A stretch of 64,000 bases of DNA from Corynebacterium pygosceleis (GTDB lineage Bacteria; Actinomycetota; Actinomycetes; Mycobacteriales; Mycobacteriaceae). Location of the stretch: contig NZ_JAENIQ020000007.1 of assembly GCF_016595275.2 (NCBI RefSeq), forward strand, positions 1 to 64,000, read 5' to 3'. Position 1 is the stretch's first letter. Each line of letters opens with the position of its first letter. Positions 43,496-52,847 of this stretch are shown one piece after another. The translations under genes were made by a program, and so were the position numbers. The notes beneath the pieces are model-generated. The model ran no database searches. It saw only the letters and a program-made list of their open reading frames with translations, and was not told where the DNA came from.

Positions 43496-44315
43496 GGCAT
43501 CTACTGGAGCTACTGAATCAGCCGTCACGGTGAAGGTCGACAACGTCTCGGTCAGTTACAAGGTTCTGTCAAAGGAAAACAGGGATAGAAAAGTCGGCAT
43601 TTCCAGGATTCTGGGTATAGAGCCCCGTGTGAGGGTCAATGCACTGCAGAATGTGTCTTTCGCGAGCTATTCCGGTGAGGCTATAGGGCTGGTCGGGGTC
43701 AACGGCTCCGGAAAATCGACCCTTCTTCGTGTCATCGCCGGGTTGGAGGCGCCAAGTGCTGGGTCGGTGGCCGCTGTCGCTCAACCTGTACTTCTGGGGG
43801 TTTCCGCGGCACTGGTCCCTACTCTTAGCGGCAGGGAGAACGTGCGACTGGGGTGCCTTGCCATCGGTCTCAGTCCTTCGGAGGTGAGAGATGTCATGCC
43901 GTCCGTGGTTGAGTTGGCGAGTCTCGGCGGAGCAATCGACTATCCCATGAACAGCTACTCTTCAGGTATGGCGGCCCGGTTGAGATTTGCCATCGCAACC
44001 GCTGCATCGCCTGAGATTCTCCTCATTGATGAGGCCTTGGCCACCGGGGATGCCTCATTCAAAATAAAGAGCAAAAAGAAGATGGATTCTCTGAGGGAAA
44101 AAGCGGGAACCTTTTTTCTTGTTTCCCACTCCATCGGAACTGTCAGGTCGATGTGTAGCCGGATAATCTGGCTTGATCGAGGTGTCATCGTGGCAGACGG
44201 GCCGACGAAACAAATTTCTCCATTGTATCAGAAATGGACAAAAATACACTCGGCCGGAGACTCGGACAAGAGCAGCGAGTTTCTCGCTGAAGTCGCTGCT
44301 GAATATTCACGGTGA
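43485..44315 (+). CDS. ABC polysaccharide export ATPase (Wzt/TagH-like, short form)
   Basis: A 276-residue ATPase. The family signature VKVDNVSVSYKV...AVNALQNVSF-like N-terminus, Walker A GVNGSGKSTLL, ABC signature NSYSSGMAARLRFAIA, Walker B ILLIDEALATGD and H-loop VSHS match the Wzt/TagH/KpsT group. It ends soon after the ATPase domain and so lacks the C-terminal carbohydrate-binding domain used by Wzt of E. coli O9a to recognise capped chains. The start is uncertain: GTG 43485 is used, TTG 43473 has AAGGGA very close. Both overlap the permease stop. Confidence 0.88.
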   Translation: MASEASTGATESAVTVKVDNVSVSYKVLSKENRDRKVGISRILGIEPRVRVNALQNVSFASYSGEAIGLVGVNGSGKSTLLRVIAGLEAPSAGSVAAVAQPVLLGVSAALVPTLSGRENVRLGCLAIGLSPSEVRDVMPSVVELASLGGAIDYPMNSYSSGMAARLRFAIATAASPEILLIDEALATGDASFKIKSKKKMDSLREKAGTFFLVSHSIGTVRSMCSRIIWLDRGVIVADGPTKQISPLYQKWTKIHSAGDSDKSSEFLAEVAAEYSR

Positions 44316-44444
44316 GAATCCAAGTAGGCTGATGCCTGGTGTCAGTGTGAGACTCGTACCGACCGGCCAGCCATGTGAGTTAGGCTGTCGGCGAGGTTGC
44401 GGCTTCGTCCTCCAGTGAATCTGAGAGGTGTGGACGGCGACAGG

Positions 44445-46100
44445 CTAACCAGCTGAAACTGATAGAGATGAATAGAGTGCAGCAAGCCTTTTCGCCTGGT
44501 GTTCCCAGGTTCTTGTACGCGCGAAAGATCTCGCTTTTTCGGGATCGATCCGAATACGCCCGGACTTGACTGAGCCGATGGCTGAAGCCCATGCGGCCGG
44601 ATCCTCAGGTTTGACCAACAGGTCCAGGTGGTCGGCGGGAACGACTTCCCTCAGTGCTGGTAGATCAGATGCCATGACAGGGATTCCCAGAGCCGAAGCC
44701 TGCAACGACTTCAAAGGAGTTACCACTCTGGTGACTGCCGTGTCTTTTCGGGGTAGGCAGAAAAGATCGAGCGCGTGATAGTATTCATGTGCTCTTTCTT
44801 CCGGAACTCTCCCCGGGAAGTGACAATGATCCTCCACCTCCAGTTCGCGGGCTTTTGCGCGTAGGGAATTGAGCGCTGATCCACTCCCGACCACGGCGAG
44901 GTTGATGTCGTGTCCGGATTTCAAGAGTCGATACAGTGCTTCGACGAGCAGTTCCAGGCCTTCATAGTCGACCACTGATGTTACGGTTCCGATCCAGAAA
45001 CCGGGACGTAAACCGAGTTCTCTTTGGCTTCTGAATTTATCTACGGCTTTTGCTGCTATTCGCTCTGACACACTATTCGGAAGCACATGTATTTTTTTTG
45101 ACGCCACCCCTCTGGTCAGCATTGATTCTGCCTGGTATTCAGACAAAACTATGACGGCATCCGCGGACGTCGCCAGTTCACTCTCAATTCTTCGGAGACT
45201 CAGGTATCTATCTGACCTCATGACGGATCGTTGGCTCTCTTTTGGAAAACCTGACAGCCACGTGTTTTCAATCTCGCCCCGCATCTCATAAATCCAGGGT
45301 AGTCCCAATGACCTCGCTGCAAGCCTGGTCGCGGTGCCATTTCTCCAGTCGGTTGTTGAGTGAAGTACCGCCGGCTTCAGTCTCCGGGATAGCTTAATGA
45401 TCGCTCCCGCGTGTTCTCGGGTCTGTTTGCTGGTTAAACTAGAGGGGAGGTGTGGAAGGTGGTGAAAGTAGCTGATCCCTTCATGGACCGTCGGGTTTGT
45501 TCGTGGGACTTTACCGATATTGGCCGGATATGATTCTCGGGTCACTGCCGCGACGCTCAGTCCTTCAGCTCGGAGCGATGTCAGGATGTTGTGGCTTCTT
45601 ATCGTATATCCGGACATGGTGAAAGGCTGACAGCTTGTCAGTACGTATAGCGCGTCCGTTGTTGTCGTCGTTTGGCCATGTGGTTCTATTTCGGTTCTAT
45701 CAGAATGTTCGAGAAATTTGAACTCATCGCGATACTTTTTTTTATGTAGATGGCATGATTCGGATATGGCTGTGGCGCAGTTTCCCTTTTTCCATTCTGC
45801 GAGAGCACTTCTGTTGCCCGCCCCTTCGGATAAGATGTAGCTGTCTACCTCAGTTTTGATTTTATTTCCGGCGAAGATATTCCGTTTGATTCCAAGGTTG
45901 CCGGGGTTTACTCCTTTGGCGAACCATTTGGGAATCAATGGGGTGGGCTGCGAAATTCCGCGTTTCCACACAGGTCCGATTCTTATCCTCTGGTGGACTT
46001 TGGAGATGGTGTCTCCCGGATCGAAATACAGCGCTGATCCATTGCTCACGAGAAAACAGGAGAGGCTCTGGATTAGGTGCGTTGTGTGGGGCGTCAACAT
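44445..46100 (-). CDS. GT4-family glycosyltransferase with N-terminal extension
   Basis: A 551-residue protein. The first roughly 145 residues are unlike anything I recognise and include a short Thr run. The remainder is a GT-B enzyme of family 4 (YVLTSCQPFTMSGYTIRSH, IYEMRGEIENTW, VIVLSEYQAESM, donor-site LPRKDTAVTRVVTPLKSLQASALGIPVMASD). The ATG at 46100 overlaps the stop of the upstream glycosyltransferase by 7 bases (ATGTTGA), supporting the full-length start and coupled translation. It is convergent with the export operon and should add a sugar to the same polymer. Confidence 0.85.
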   Translation of the reverse strand: MLTPHTTHLIQSLSCFLVSNGSALYFDPGDTISKVHQRIRIGPVWKRGISQPTPLIPKWFAKGVNPGNLGIKRNIFAGNKIKTEVDSYILSEGAGNRSALAEWKKGNCATAISESCHLHKKKYRDEFKFLEHSDRTEIEPHGQTTTTTDALYVLTSCQPFTMSGYTIRSHNILTSLRAEGLSVAAVTRESYPANIGKVPRTNPTVHEGISYFHHLPHLPSSLTSKQTREHAGAIIKLSRRLKPAVLHSTTDWRNGTATRLAARSLGLPWIYEMRGEIENTWLSGFPKESQRSVMRSDRYLSLRRIESELATSADAVIVLSEYQAESMLTRGVASKKIHVLPNSVSERIAAKAVDKFRSQRELGLRPGFWIGTVTSVVDYEGLELLVEALYRLLKSGHDINLAVVGSGSALNSLRAKARELEVEDHCHFPGRVPEERAHEYYHALDLFCLPRKDTAVTRVVTPLKSLQASALGIPVMASDLPALREVVPADHLDLLVKPEDPAAWASAIGSVKSGRIRIDPEKARSFARTRTWEHQAKRLAALYSSLSVSAG

Positions 46101-47365
46101 CTCAATGTTCTCTCGAGTGCGGTGATCCAGTCTTGTTCCGAAGATTCTCTGGTGTGCTCGTTCTCGAGCCAGGCCGTTCCATTGCCTGAAGTCCTCAGGA
46201 GATCCCGATTCCGGGAGAGTTTTGTCCAGAGCATGGCTAACGCTTCCGGATCCATCGGTGTCACTACGTGGCCGACTTGCGCTTCAGAGACTATCCGGGC
46301 GGCTTCTCCCGCAACTGCTGCGGTGATGTGTTTCTCGGCCTTCATCGCCTCGAACAACTTGGATGGGATGGTCGCACTCATGGGGGCCCAGGACTGCAGG
46401 TGTACCAGGGCGGTGTCGCACCACCGGTACTGCTCTGAAACCTCTTCGAACGGTATCCGTCCCAGGAAGTCCACCGGTAGGGAATGCTGTTGGGCCATCT
46501 CCTTAATTCTCTTCAGGTGGGCACCACCGCCGGCGATTCGGAGTTCCAACGATGTTCCCTTTTCGCGGGCGATTCTGAGGGCCTCGATGGCGTTCTCAAG
46601 CCCCTGTGCCCTTCCCACCGTTCCGGCATAAAGTACTTTCAGAGGGCCGGAAGGCGTCGGTTCGGTTGAGCAGTCGGGGATTCTGGTGTCGGGTCGGTTC
46701 CGGACGGTCACGACATGGCCGGTTGCGGTGGTACGCTTCATCGCCGCCAGAGATTCCGTGGTGGTGATGATGGTGTCGGCTCTACGGAGTATGTGACCCA
46801 GCGCTCTGCCTGCGGTCAAAAGAATCATATGGAAGGTCGCTATTTTTACCTTGCGCATGATTGAAAGTTCTCGTGGTTGCGGGTCCTTCCATTCATCCAG
46901 ATATTCCAGTATCTCAGGCCACGCGTCCCGAAGCTCGACCACCAGTGGGATTCTGAGTGCCCTGGAGAGGACGTAGGCTACGGGCGCCGAGGGTAATGCG
47001 GGCACCGTGCAACATACGACGTCTATCCGCGCGCCATTCCGGCGGGCGTCCCGCACGGCTGTACGGCATGTTGTGAGTTGCGAGACCATGATCACCCACT
47101 GGTCCTTGATCCTGCTGATCAGTGAAGAATCATGCTCGCGGAATGAGGTCCGGTAGACGTTCACTCCGGGCGTCGAGCGATCGACCGCGCCACTCTGGTG
47201 TTCGGGAGCGCTCGAGGTCAGGACTCCACTCGGATAATGTGGTGGTGGACAGATGACGGTGAGTTCATGCCCGGCTTTCACGAGGGCTCTATTGATCCAC
47301 TGCCAGCGACGCTGTACAACTCCCTGTTCCGGCTCCCAATACTGGGTGATGAGTAGAATGTGCAT
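46094..47365 (-). CDS. GT4-family glycosyltransferase (WbuB-like)
   Basis: A 423-residue GT-B glycosyltransferase. The N-terminus MHILLITQYWEPEQGVVQRRWQWI and VVELRDAWPEIL are typical of WbuB-like enzymes adding amino sugars such as FucNAc. The donor-binding region has VLYAGTVGRAQGLENAIEAL and ATIPSKLFEAMKAEKHITA. A TAGAAT -10-like box lies upstream on the minus strand (47529-47524). First of two coupled genes. Its G+C is higher than that of the plus-strand part of the locus. Confidence 0.88.
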   Translation of the reverse strand: MHILLITQYWEPEQGVVQRRWQWINRALVKAGHELTVICPPPHYPSGVLTSSAPEHQSGAVDRSTPGVNVYRTSFREHDSSLISRIKDQWVIMVSQLTTCRTAVRDARRNGARIDVVCCTVPALPSAPVAYVLSRALRIPLVVELRDAWPEILEYLDEWKDPQPRELSIMRKVKIATFHMILLTAGRALGHILRRADTIITTTESLAAMKRTTATGHVVTVRNRPDTRIPDCSTEPTPSGPLKVLYAGTVGRAQGLENAIEALRIAREKGTSLELRIAGGGAHLKRIKEMAQQHSLPVDFLGRIPFEEVSEQYRWCDTALVHLQSWAPMSATIPSKLFEAMKAEKHITAAVAGEAARIVSEAQVGHVVTPMDPEALAMLWTKLSRNRDLLRTSGNGTAWLENEHTRESSEQDWITALERTLRC

Positions 47366-47689
47366 CCAGATCAGGGCTTTCCGTTCAGAGGGGGTTTGTC
47401 GATGTCCCGGGGGCGCGATGGTTCACGCGGGGCCAGGTGCCCGGCGACTGCTGGAAGCACTGATGGTCCCGTTGAGAAACTAAGTGGAATCAAAACTGCT
47501 GATATTGGTTTGAATTAGACTTAATTCTACAGTGCTCGCCGTGTTCATCCTATTCGTTTGATGTGTTTGACCCTGTGTGGGGCGTGGCGGTCATCGGGAC
47601 GCTGGTGGTTCGTTTTCGGCGCGTCGCCCGGGGTGGTGATCCGGGGAAGACGCGAATTCCAGACCACCATTTGAGTTGGCGCCACCGCG
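47366..47689. other. Gene-free gap between glycosyltransferase and ABC genes
   Basis: I find no supported gene in these 324 bases. The part near 47480-47560 is AT-rich and holds the probable promoter of the two minus-strand glycosyltransferase genes (TAGAAT, 47529-47524). The rest is GC-rich and follows the stop codon of the FtsX-type permease gene without an evident terminator hairpin. Confidence 0.5.
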
Positions 47690-50173
47690 TCATGGGGAGC
47701 GCCTGTGGCGGGGGAGTGCTGTGAGCGTGAACACACATGTCACGAGGAGCGCTGCGAGGCAGATCTCGAGGATTGTGCCGGTGTCGGGCCGGAGTAGTGG
47801 CCACGTGCCGTCAGCCCGTGAGGTGACGGTTGTTCCGATCCACAAACCGAGTGCCCCGCCGGTGGTGGCTGCGATGAATGCCGTGGGGACTGAGAGAACG
47901 GTGATTTCTGTCAGTGGCATGATGATCTGTCCGCCACGGGTCATACCGAGAGCTCCCAGGAGTTCCCTGTCGCGTTTTCGTTCCCGGACCGCGAGAGTCA
48001 CGGTGTTGGCGACCCCCACGCCCGCGATCAACGTGGCGACGAGTGTCATCAGTGTCGACATGGTCAGTATGCGGTCAGCTGTCGCGGCGATCTCCCGGCG
48101 GGCGGAGAAGCTCTCCGCTACCGATACCCGCGCCCCGGTCTGGGCGATGGTCGCGGTGACGGCGGTGGGTACGGAGCCGTCTGCCGGCTGGTTTGCCGGA
48201 CCGTCGATCCGGACCAGTATCGCCGGGCGGGGGAGCGGCGGTGCGGTATCCACCGGTACGCCCTTGTCCTCCAGTGAACGGGTGCGGGCCGCGTCGACGA
48301 GCTCAGGTGCGATGAAGGTGGTTCGTCCGGACCCGTACCGGACCGTGGCGGTGACCGATTCGTCGAATATGGTCAGTTGGACCTGGTGCCCTTCCTTCAC
48401 GCGATCACGGATCGCTGAATGGTCACCGACGATGATCTCTCCGGGAGCGGCGCCCGTTCCGCCTCGGAGCAGTTGTTCCCCTGCGGTCTGGTCGAGGGCG
48501 AGGACGTTCTCCGCGGTACCCCAGGGGTTGACCACCCGGGCAGCGGCCGGTGCGATCGCCGCGGTGACACCGTCGGTGTTTCTGATCGAGGCAACGAGAC
48601 CGTCAGGGACCGATTCGTCGAGTGCCGTCACCGTCACGTCGATGTCTCCGGTTCCGTGGGCGCCTTCGGTGAGGTGGGTCCGGATGATGTCCTGACCGTG
48701 GAATACGGCGGAGACGAGGGTGACCCCGGCGAAGATGATCGCCACGATCGCCCCTGAGCGTTGGACCTGTCGTCCGACGAAGGCCGCACCCAGCTGGAGC
48801 GTCGGAACGGGGAGTGCCCCCATGACGCGGGACAGCCGGTTCACCAGTGCCGGTAGTACCACCGCCAGCACGATGAGTGTTCCGAGCGCGATGAGGCCGG
48901 CGGATCCCACGGAACCGATCACCGCCCGTTTCGCCGTCAGTCCGGGGACCACGGTCGCGGCGGCGAAACCGGCGATGGTCGTGGCCGAGCCGAGGAGAAG
49001 AAGGGATACGCGTCGGAGGGCACCCTGCTGGCTCACTGCCTGTGCGGCGAGTGACTGAGTGACGGGGCGCCGGACGGCCGACCTGCCCGCAGGAAGCGCG
49101 GCGAGGACGGCGGTCATCACCCCTAGAGCCACGATGGACACCATCCAGGTTCCGGGCAGTGTCACCTCCGCGAGCGGCACCCGGACACCGAGCGCGTCGG
49201 CGTGTTCACCTGCGGTGCGGGCGAGCAGAAGTCCGGAGGGCGCACCGAGTGCCCCCGCCAGGGTCGCGAGGATCGTGGCCTCCACGATGACGGAGAGAAG
49301 GATCTGTGCGGTGGAGGCTCCGGTGGACCGGAGAAGTGCGAATTCGCGTTGCCGTTGGCCGGTGAGCACGGAGAAAGCGGAGAAGATGACGAGTCCGGCT
49401 ACGGCGGCGACCACTGCGATGAACACCGCGAGCAGCAGGAAGTAGCGGTCGCGTTGGGACAGGTACCGGTCGGAGAGCTCGGCGGTGTGTGCCGCGGCTG
49501 TCGTGACGTCGGTCGTTGATGCGGGGAGAGCTTCACGAATCGCCTGTGCGAGGGCGGTCGGCGTGGTGCCGGGTGCCGCAGCAACGCGGATCTCCCCGAC
49601 ACGGGAACCACCGGCCCAGGTGTCGACGGCGGTCGGTGTGGCGAGGATTGATTCGGAGCCGATGAGCTGTTCCTGGGCGGATCTCTCCGCCCGTCCCACG
49701 ATCCTCACCCGGGCCGGGTCCTGGATCCCCGGTGCCTCGAGGAAGAGTTCCTGCCCGATCAGGTGATCGTCACCGGTGGCGATCACCTCGTCGTCCGAGG
49801 TCGGGAAACTGCCCTCGGTGAGGGTGCGCCACCGCAGGGGGCCGTCGGTGACGGACTGGACGTAGGTGGAGCGGTACACCGAGCCGGTGTCGGCGACCGC
49901 ACCCCGGAAGGTCCGGTCGAACACCGCATCGGTGACGCCGGGAACGGCGCGGATGGCCGCCAGTGGATCGTTGTCCCCGTCGGAGTTCCGGAGGGTGACG
50001 ACGACATCCGTGTTCGTGTAGGGACGGTCGAAGATCTCCCCGACCGTCCGCTGCAGCGTCGTGGTGATCGCCGCGGTCGCCACCGTGAGCGCGACGGCTG
50101 CGAAGATGGAGAAGAACAGTGAGAGATAGCGCAGTCCGCGGTGGCGGAGCTGCGCGACGGCGAGGCGGATCAC
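47690..50173 (-). CDS. FtsX/MacB-type ABC transporter permease (second system)
   Basis: A protein of 827 residues with two FtsX domains: about 245-330 (QREFALLRSTGASTAQILL) and about 695-825 (RDRELLGALGMTRGGQI), separated by further helices and a large extracytoplasmic region. It lacks clear family-level similarity to the exporter at 841-4220 beyond the common architecture. The G+C is high, in contrast to the genes on either side. The GTG start overlaps the ATPase stop (GTGA). It could export or expel the product of the neighbouring peptide cluster, but corynebacterial genomes carry several such exporters. Confidence 0.9.
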   Translation of the reverse strand: MIRLAVAQLRHRGLRYLSLFFSIFAAVALTVATAAITTTLQRTVGEIFDRPYTNTDVVVTLRNSDGDNDPLAAIRAVPGVTDAVFDRTFRGAVADTGSVYRSTYVQSVTDGPLRWRTLTEGSFPTSDDEVIATGDDHLIGQELFLEAPGIQDPARVRIVGRAERSAQEQLIGSESILATPTAVDTWAGGSRVGEIRVAAAPGTTPTALAQAIREALPASTTDVTTAAAHTAELSDRYLSQRDRYFLLLAVFIAVVAAVAGLVIFSAFSVLTGQRQREFALLRSTGASTAQILLSVIVEATILATLAGALGAPSGLLLARTAGEHADALGVRVPLAEVTLPGTWMVSIVALGVMTAVLAALPAGRSAVRRPVTQSLAAQAVSQQGALRRVSLLLLGSATTIAGFAAATVVPGLTAKRAVIGSVGSAGLIALGTLIVLAVVLPALVNRLSRVMGALPVPTLQLGAAFVGRQVQRSGAIVAIIFAGVTLVSAVFHGQDIIRTHLTEGAHGTGDIDVTVTALDESVPDGLVASIRNTDGVTAAIAPAAARVVNPWGTAENVLALDQTAGEQLLRGGTGAAPGEIIVGDHSAIRDRVKEGHQVQLTIFDESVTATVRYGSGRTTFIAPELVDAARTRSLEDKGVPVDTAPPLPRPAILVRIDGPANQPADGSVPTAVTATIAQTGARVSVAESFSARREIAATADRILTMSTLMTLVATLIAGVGVANTVTLAVRERKRDRELLGALGMTRGGQIIMPLTEITVLSVPTAFIAATTGGALGLWIGTTVTSRADGTWPLLRPDTGTILEICLAALLVTCVFTLTALPRHRRSP

Positions 50174-50982
50174 GCGTGGGCACCTCCGTCTGCGGAGTGC
50201 CGGGGGCGGCCGGACGACGCCGGGCGCCGGGTGCCGTGGGAACCGGTGACGCGTCCGTCGCGCATGGTGATCAGATGGTCACCGCACTCAGCGGCTGCCG
50301 GGTCGTGGGTCACCACGGTGAGTGTCTGGCCGAACTCGTCGACCAGTTGACGGAACAGGGAGAGCACCTCGGAGCCGGCCTCCGAGTCGAGGGACCCGGT
50401 CGGTTCATCGGCGAAGATGATGTCCGGGCGGGCGAGCAGGGCCCGGGCGATGGCGACACGCTGGCGCTGTCCCCCGGACAATTGATGCGGGAGGTGCTTC
50501 AGGCGTCCGACGAGTCCGAGACGTCCGGTGATTTCGTCGTACCAGGCTTGGTCTATGCGGGAATGCGCCAGGCGCAGCGGTAACCGGATGTTGTCGCGCA
50601 CCGTGAGCACGGGGACGAGGTTGAATTCCTGAAAGATCACACCGATCCGGGTGCGCCGGAGTTTCGCCCGTTGATTCTCGGACAGTGAGCTCAGGGCGGT
50701 GTTGCGCTCCCGTCGGTTCCCCGTACCCGTGCCGTGGAGTGTCACGGTTCCGGAGTCGGGCACCGACAGTCCGGAGAGACAGTGCAGGAGGGTTGTCTTT
50801 CCGGACCCGGAGGGGCCCATGAGAGTTGTCCAGCGCCCCCGGGGAATGGACACCGATACGTCATCGAGTGCGGTGACCCGCGCGTCACCGGTGCCGAACA
50901 CCCTGGTCAACCGGTTCGCGGTGAGGACGGCGTCGTGGTGGGTTGGGGTGGAATGGGACACGGTGGTCACGAGGTGGATCAC
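50170..50982 (-). CDS. ABC transporter ATP-binding protein (MacB/LolD type, second system)
   Basis: A 270-residue ATPase partner of the FtsX-type permease. Walker A is GPSGSGKTTLL, the Q-loop region VIFQEFNLVPVLT, the signature LSGGQRQRVAIARALL, Walker B IIFADEPTGSLDS and the H-loop VVTHD. The start is uncertain because several GTG codons follow each other (50982, 50970, 50961) and there is no good Shine-Dalgarno. Coupled to the permease by GTGA. Confidence 0.9.
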   Translation of the reverse strand: MIHLVTTVSHSTPTHHDAVLTANRLTRVFGTGDARVTALDDVSVSIPRGRWTTLMGPSGSGKTTLLHCLSGLSVPDSGTVTLHGTGTGNRRERNTALSSLSENQRAKLRRTRIGVIFQEFNLVPVLTVRDNIRLPLRLAHSRIDQAWYDEITGRLGLVGRLKHLPHQLSGGQRQRVAIARALLARPDIIFADEPTGSLDSEAGSEVLSLFRQLVDEFGQTLTVVTHDPAAAECGDHLITMRDGRVTGSHGTRRPASSGRPRHSADGGAHA

Positions 50983-51182
50983 GCCTTAGGTTGAGAATTA
51001 CTCGGGAACTTGTAGCCTAAAAATAAACGAATTTCGGAAAGATGAACCTCTCCATCATCCAGCAGACTACAAGATCTACTTGATCGCGAAAAACCAAGGA
51101 AGCTTCCCACCGTGTTACTAGGAAATCCGCACTCTTCGGAGAACCTAAAAACTAGGGTGAGGGTTACTTAATTTCGCGCCGG

Positions 51183-52847
51183 TTATAAGAACGATGCTGG
51201 GGGGCGTGTAGCATTGTCAGTCCGGGCGGCCAAAAAGTCGGATTTGCGCATGATTGCCTTCGACAAATCTACACCCCGAAAATCGACGTTATTCAAGGTT
51301 GCATTCGTGAAATTCGTTCCCGCAAGGTATGCGGATGAGTCTTCTCCTTCTTCGTAGGTAATCCGAAAACTTGCATCCGTAAGGTCGGAGTCGGAAAAAT
51401 CGGCTTTTTCCATTTTGGCTTCATCGAAACAGCAGCCTATGAGGCTACTGTCCTTAAAAGAGGTGTTCGCTAGGCAGCACTTACGGAAAATTGCGCTCCC
51501 TGTTTCAGTACCCTCCACGGGATAACTTGAGCCGTCTGAATTATCAAATTTACCTCCACGCAGATCCGATCCCGTAAAATCAGTGCCGTGGATTTTTGTA
51601 TCTTGAAGCCTACAGTCGGCCATCCTGACGTTCTTTAGAACTGCTAGTGCTAGGAAAGAACCTCTCCAGTTAATGTGCTGAAGCTTTGTAGAAGCGGGGA
51701 AAATCACACAAGCAAGGTTTGCTTTCAAGAGGCGAGAATTATCAAGAGACAATGACTCGAGACTTGAGAGTCTTGACTCGAGACTTGAGAGTCTAATTCT
51801 TCCGTCGTCTGGGCCGGACGCGCTGTGACATTCCGAACTTCTGTTCGATTCAAACCGATTTCTCAAAACGGTCGCCCTCGCCGAGGAGATGGCGGCTGAC
51901 TCCTCGACTGCCGTCGATCGGCCTAATCCACATTCTTCCGTCGGCCTGTTGAGTTTATTCAAAAGTTTCCGTTTTCTGCCCGAGGGTCGGTTATCCGGCC
52001 GTGAGGTTTCCAGCATAATATTCAGTAACTCTTGTCGAATCTGGCGGCTTTCGTATTCCAGATCTTGTGGCGTTACTCCACGATAATCTGGTGTCGGTTC
52101 TTTCTTCAAAAAATTAATTTCTGAATTGATTAAATTGTACCAACTATCTATTTGTTGAGCCAGTTGATAGATTGCAGCACATCGAACCTGTATAGAACGT
52201 GACCCCAAGGCTTCTATTGCCGTTGACAATTGTTTTGACAAGTCGATTCTGTAACGGAAAAAGTTATCTATCTCGGCGCTTCGTTGTGCCTGTTTGATAT
52301 GTTCATTGTGTCGCCGATTTTCATTAGAAATACGTGCTTGATTGCTGCGTTGTCCGACCAAAACAGACATCATCACGCCACCACCACCGATCAGGCCGCC
52401 GGCGATTCGACCGAAAAGTATACCATCCTGCCCCCTTTCTTGTGCGGTAATGAATAAAATAATTCCAGAACAAATCGCGGCAATTATTGCGGTTCCTAGC
52501 CAGGCCTCTGGTTCTAGCAGAGAATAGCGATTTTTTGATTCAAAAAACGTATCTGAGCATTCCTTTTTGAAGCGTTTCCAGGCGTCGATTATTTTTGTTG
52601 TTTCCTGATTTTTAAACGAGAAATAAAGACCTTGGATTATGTCCCCGCCGCGAATAAAAATAAACATCACGATCCCCGCCAACGCGATGACGAAAATCCG
52701 AACCAAAGGGGGGAGTCCGTAAAAGCCCTGTTTTAGTGGGGTATATAAAAATGCTGCCGTTACAATCAGTATTATCGCGGAAATGATCTTTGATTCCGGC
52801 GGAACTACTTTTGGCGGTTCGATATGTCGTGGATCATTGTACTCCAC
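51183..52847 (-). CDS. Membrane-anchored pentapeptide-repeat protein
   Basis: A protein of about 554 residues. The N-terminal half has four hydrophobic helices (about residues 20-40, 45-65, 115-135, 145-165), then a charged coiled-coil-like part. From about residue 375 to the end there is a series of pentapeptide repeats A(D/N)LXX (SFLALAVLKNVRMADCRLQ; DFTGSDLRGGKFDNS; KADFSDSDLTDASF; NATLNNVDFRGVDLSKA), which fold as a right-handed beta helix. A 21-bp tandem duplication (51753-51794) repeats seven residues just before it. GGAGG 5 bases before the GTG at 52847 favours that start over the ATG at 52859. The function is unknown; some pentapeptide proteins (McbG, Qnr) protect gyrase. Confidence 0.85.
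   Translation of the reverse strand: MEYNDPRHIEPPKVVPPESKIISAIILIVTAAFLYTPLKQGFYGLPPLVRIFVIALAGIVMFIFIRGGDIIQGLYFSFKNQETTKIIDAWKRFKKECSDTFFESKNRYSLLEPEAWLGTAIIAAICSGIILFITAQERGQDGILFGRIAGGLIGGGGVMMSVLVGQRSNQARISNENRRHNEHIKQAQRSAEIDNFFRYRIDLSKQLSTAIEALGSRSIQVRCAAIYQLAQQIDSWYNLINSEINFLKKEPTPDYRGVTPQDLEYESRQIRQELLNIMLETSRPDNRPSGRKRKLLNKLNRPTEECGLGRSTAVEESAAISSARATVLRNRFESNRSSECHSASGPDDGRIRLSSLESRLSSLESLSLDNSRLLKANLACVIFPASTKLQHINWRGSFLALAVLKNVRMADCRLQDTKIHGTDFTGSDLRGGKFDNSDGSSYPVEGTETGSAIFRKCCLANTSFKDSSLIGCCFDEAKMEKADFSDSDLTDASFRITYEEGEDSSAYLAGTNFTNATLNNVDFRGVDLSKAIMRKSDFLAARTDNATRPPASFL
51753..51794 (-). repeat. 21-bp perfect tandem duplication inside the pentapeptide gene
   Basis: Units 51753-51773 and 51774-51794 are identical and in frame, duplicating seven residues (the RLSSLES motif occurs twice). 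The unit also contains CTCGAG and near-palindromic GACTCGAGACTTGAGAGTC. It looks like a recent slippage event. Confidence 0.9.

Larger units (their letters stand above)
31580..44315 (+). other. Low-G+C surface-polysaccharide locus (plus-strand part)
   Basis: Nine consecutive plus-strand genes encode sugar-nucleotide synthesis, glycosyl transfer, modification and ABC export. Two convergent glycosyltransferase genes (44445-47365) complete the set. The DNA is visibly AT-richer than the flanks, which together with the synteny break after pheA suggests acquisition by transfer. No transposase, integrase or attachment site is visible at the borders. Confidence 0.7.

Noticed and set aside
47690-50982. 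Assignment of the FtsX exporter to HrtBA (haem exporter of the HrrSA/ChrSA regulon)
   Set aside because: HrtB is a much smaller, single-FtsX permease; this protein has 827 residues and two FtsX domains and is not near the two-component genes.
50983-51182. DtxR-like iron box (TTAGGTTGAG) upstream of the second ABC operon
   Set aside because: Only the first seven bases match the 19-bp consensus; the second half does not.
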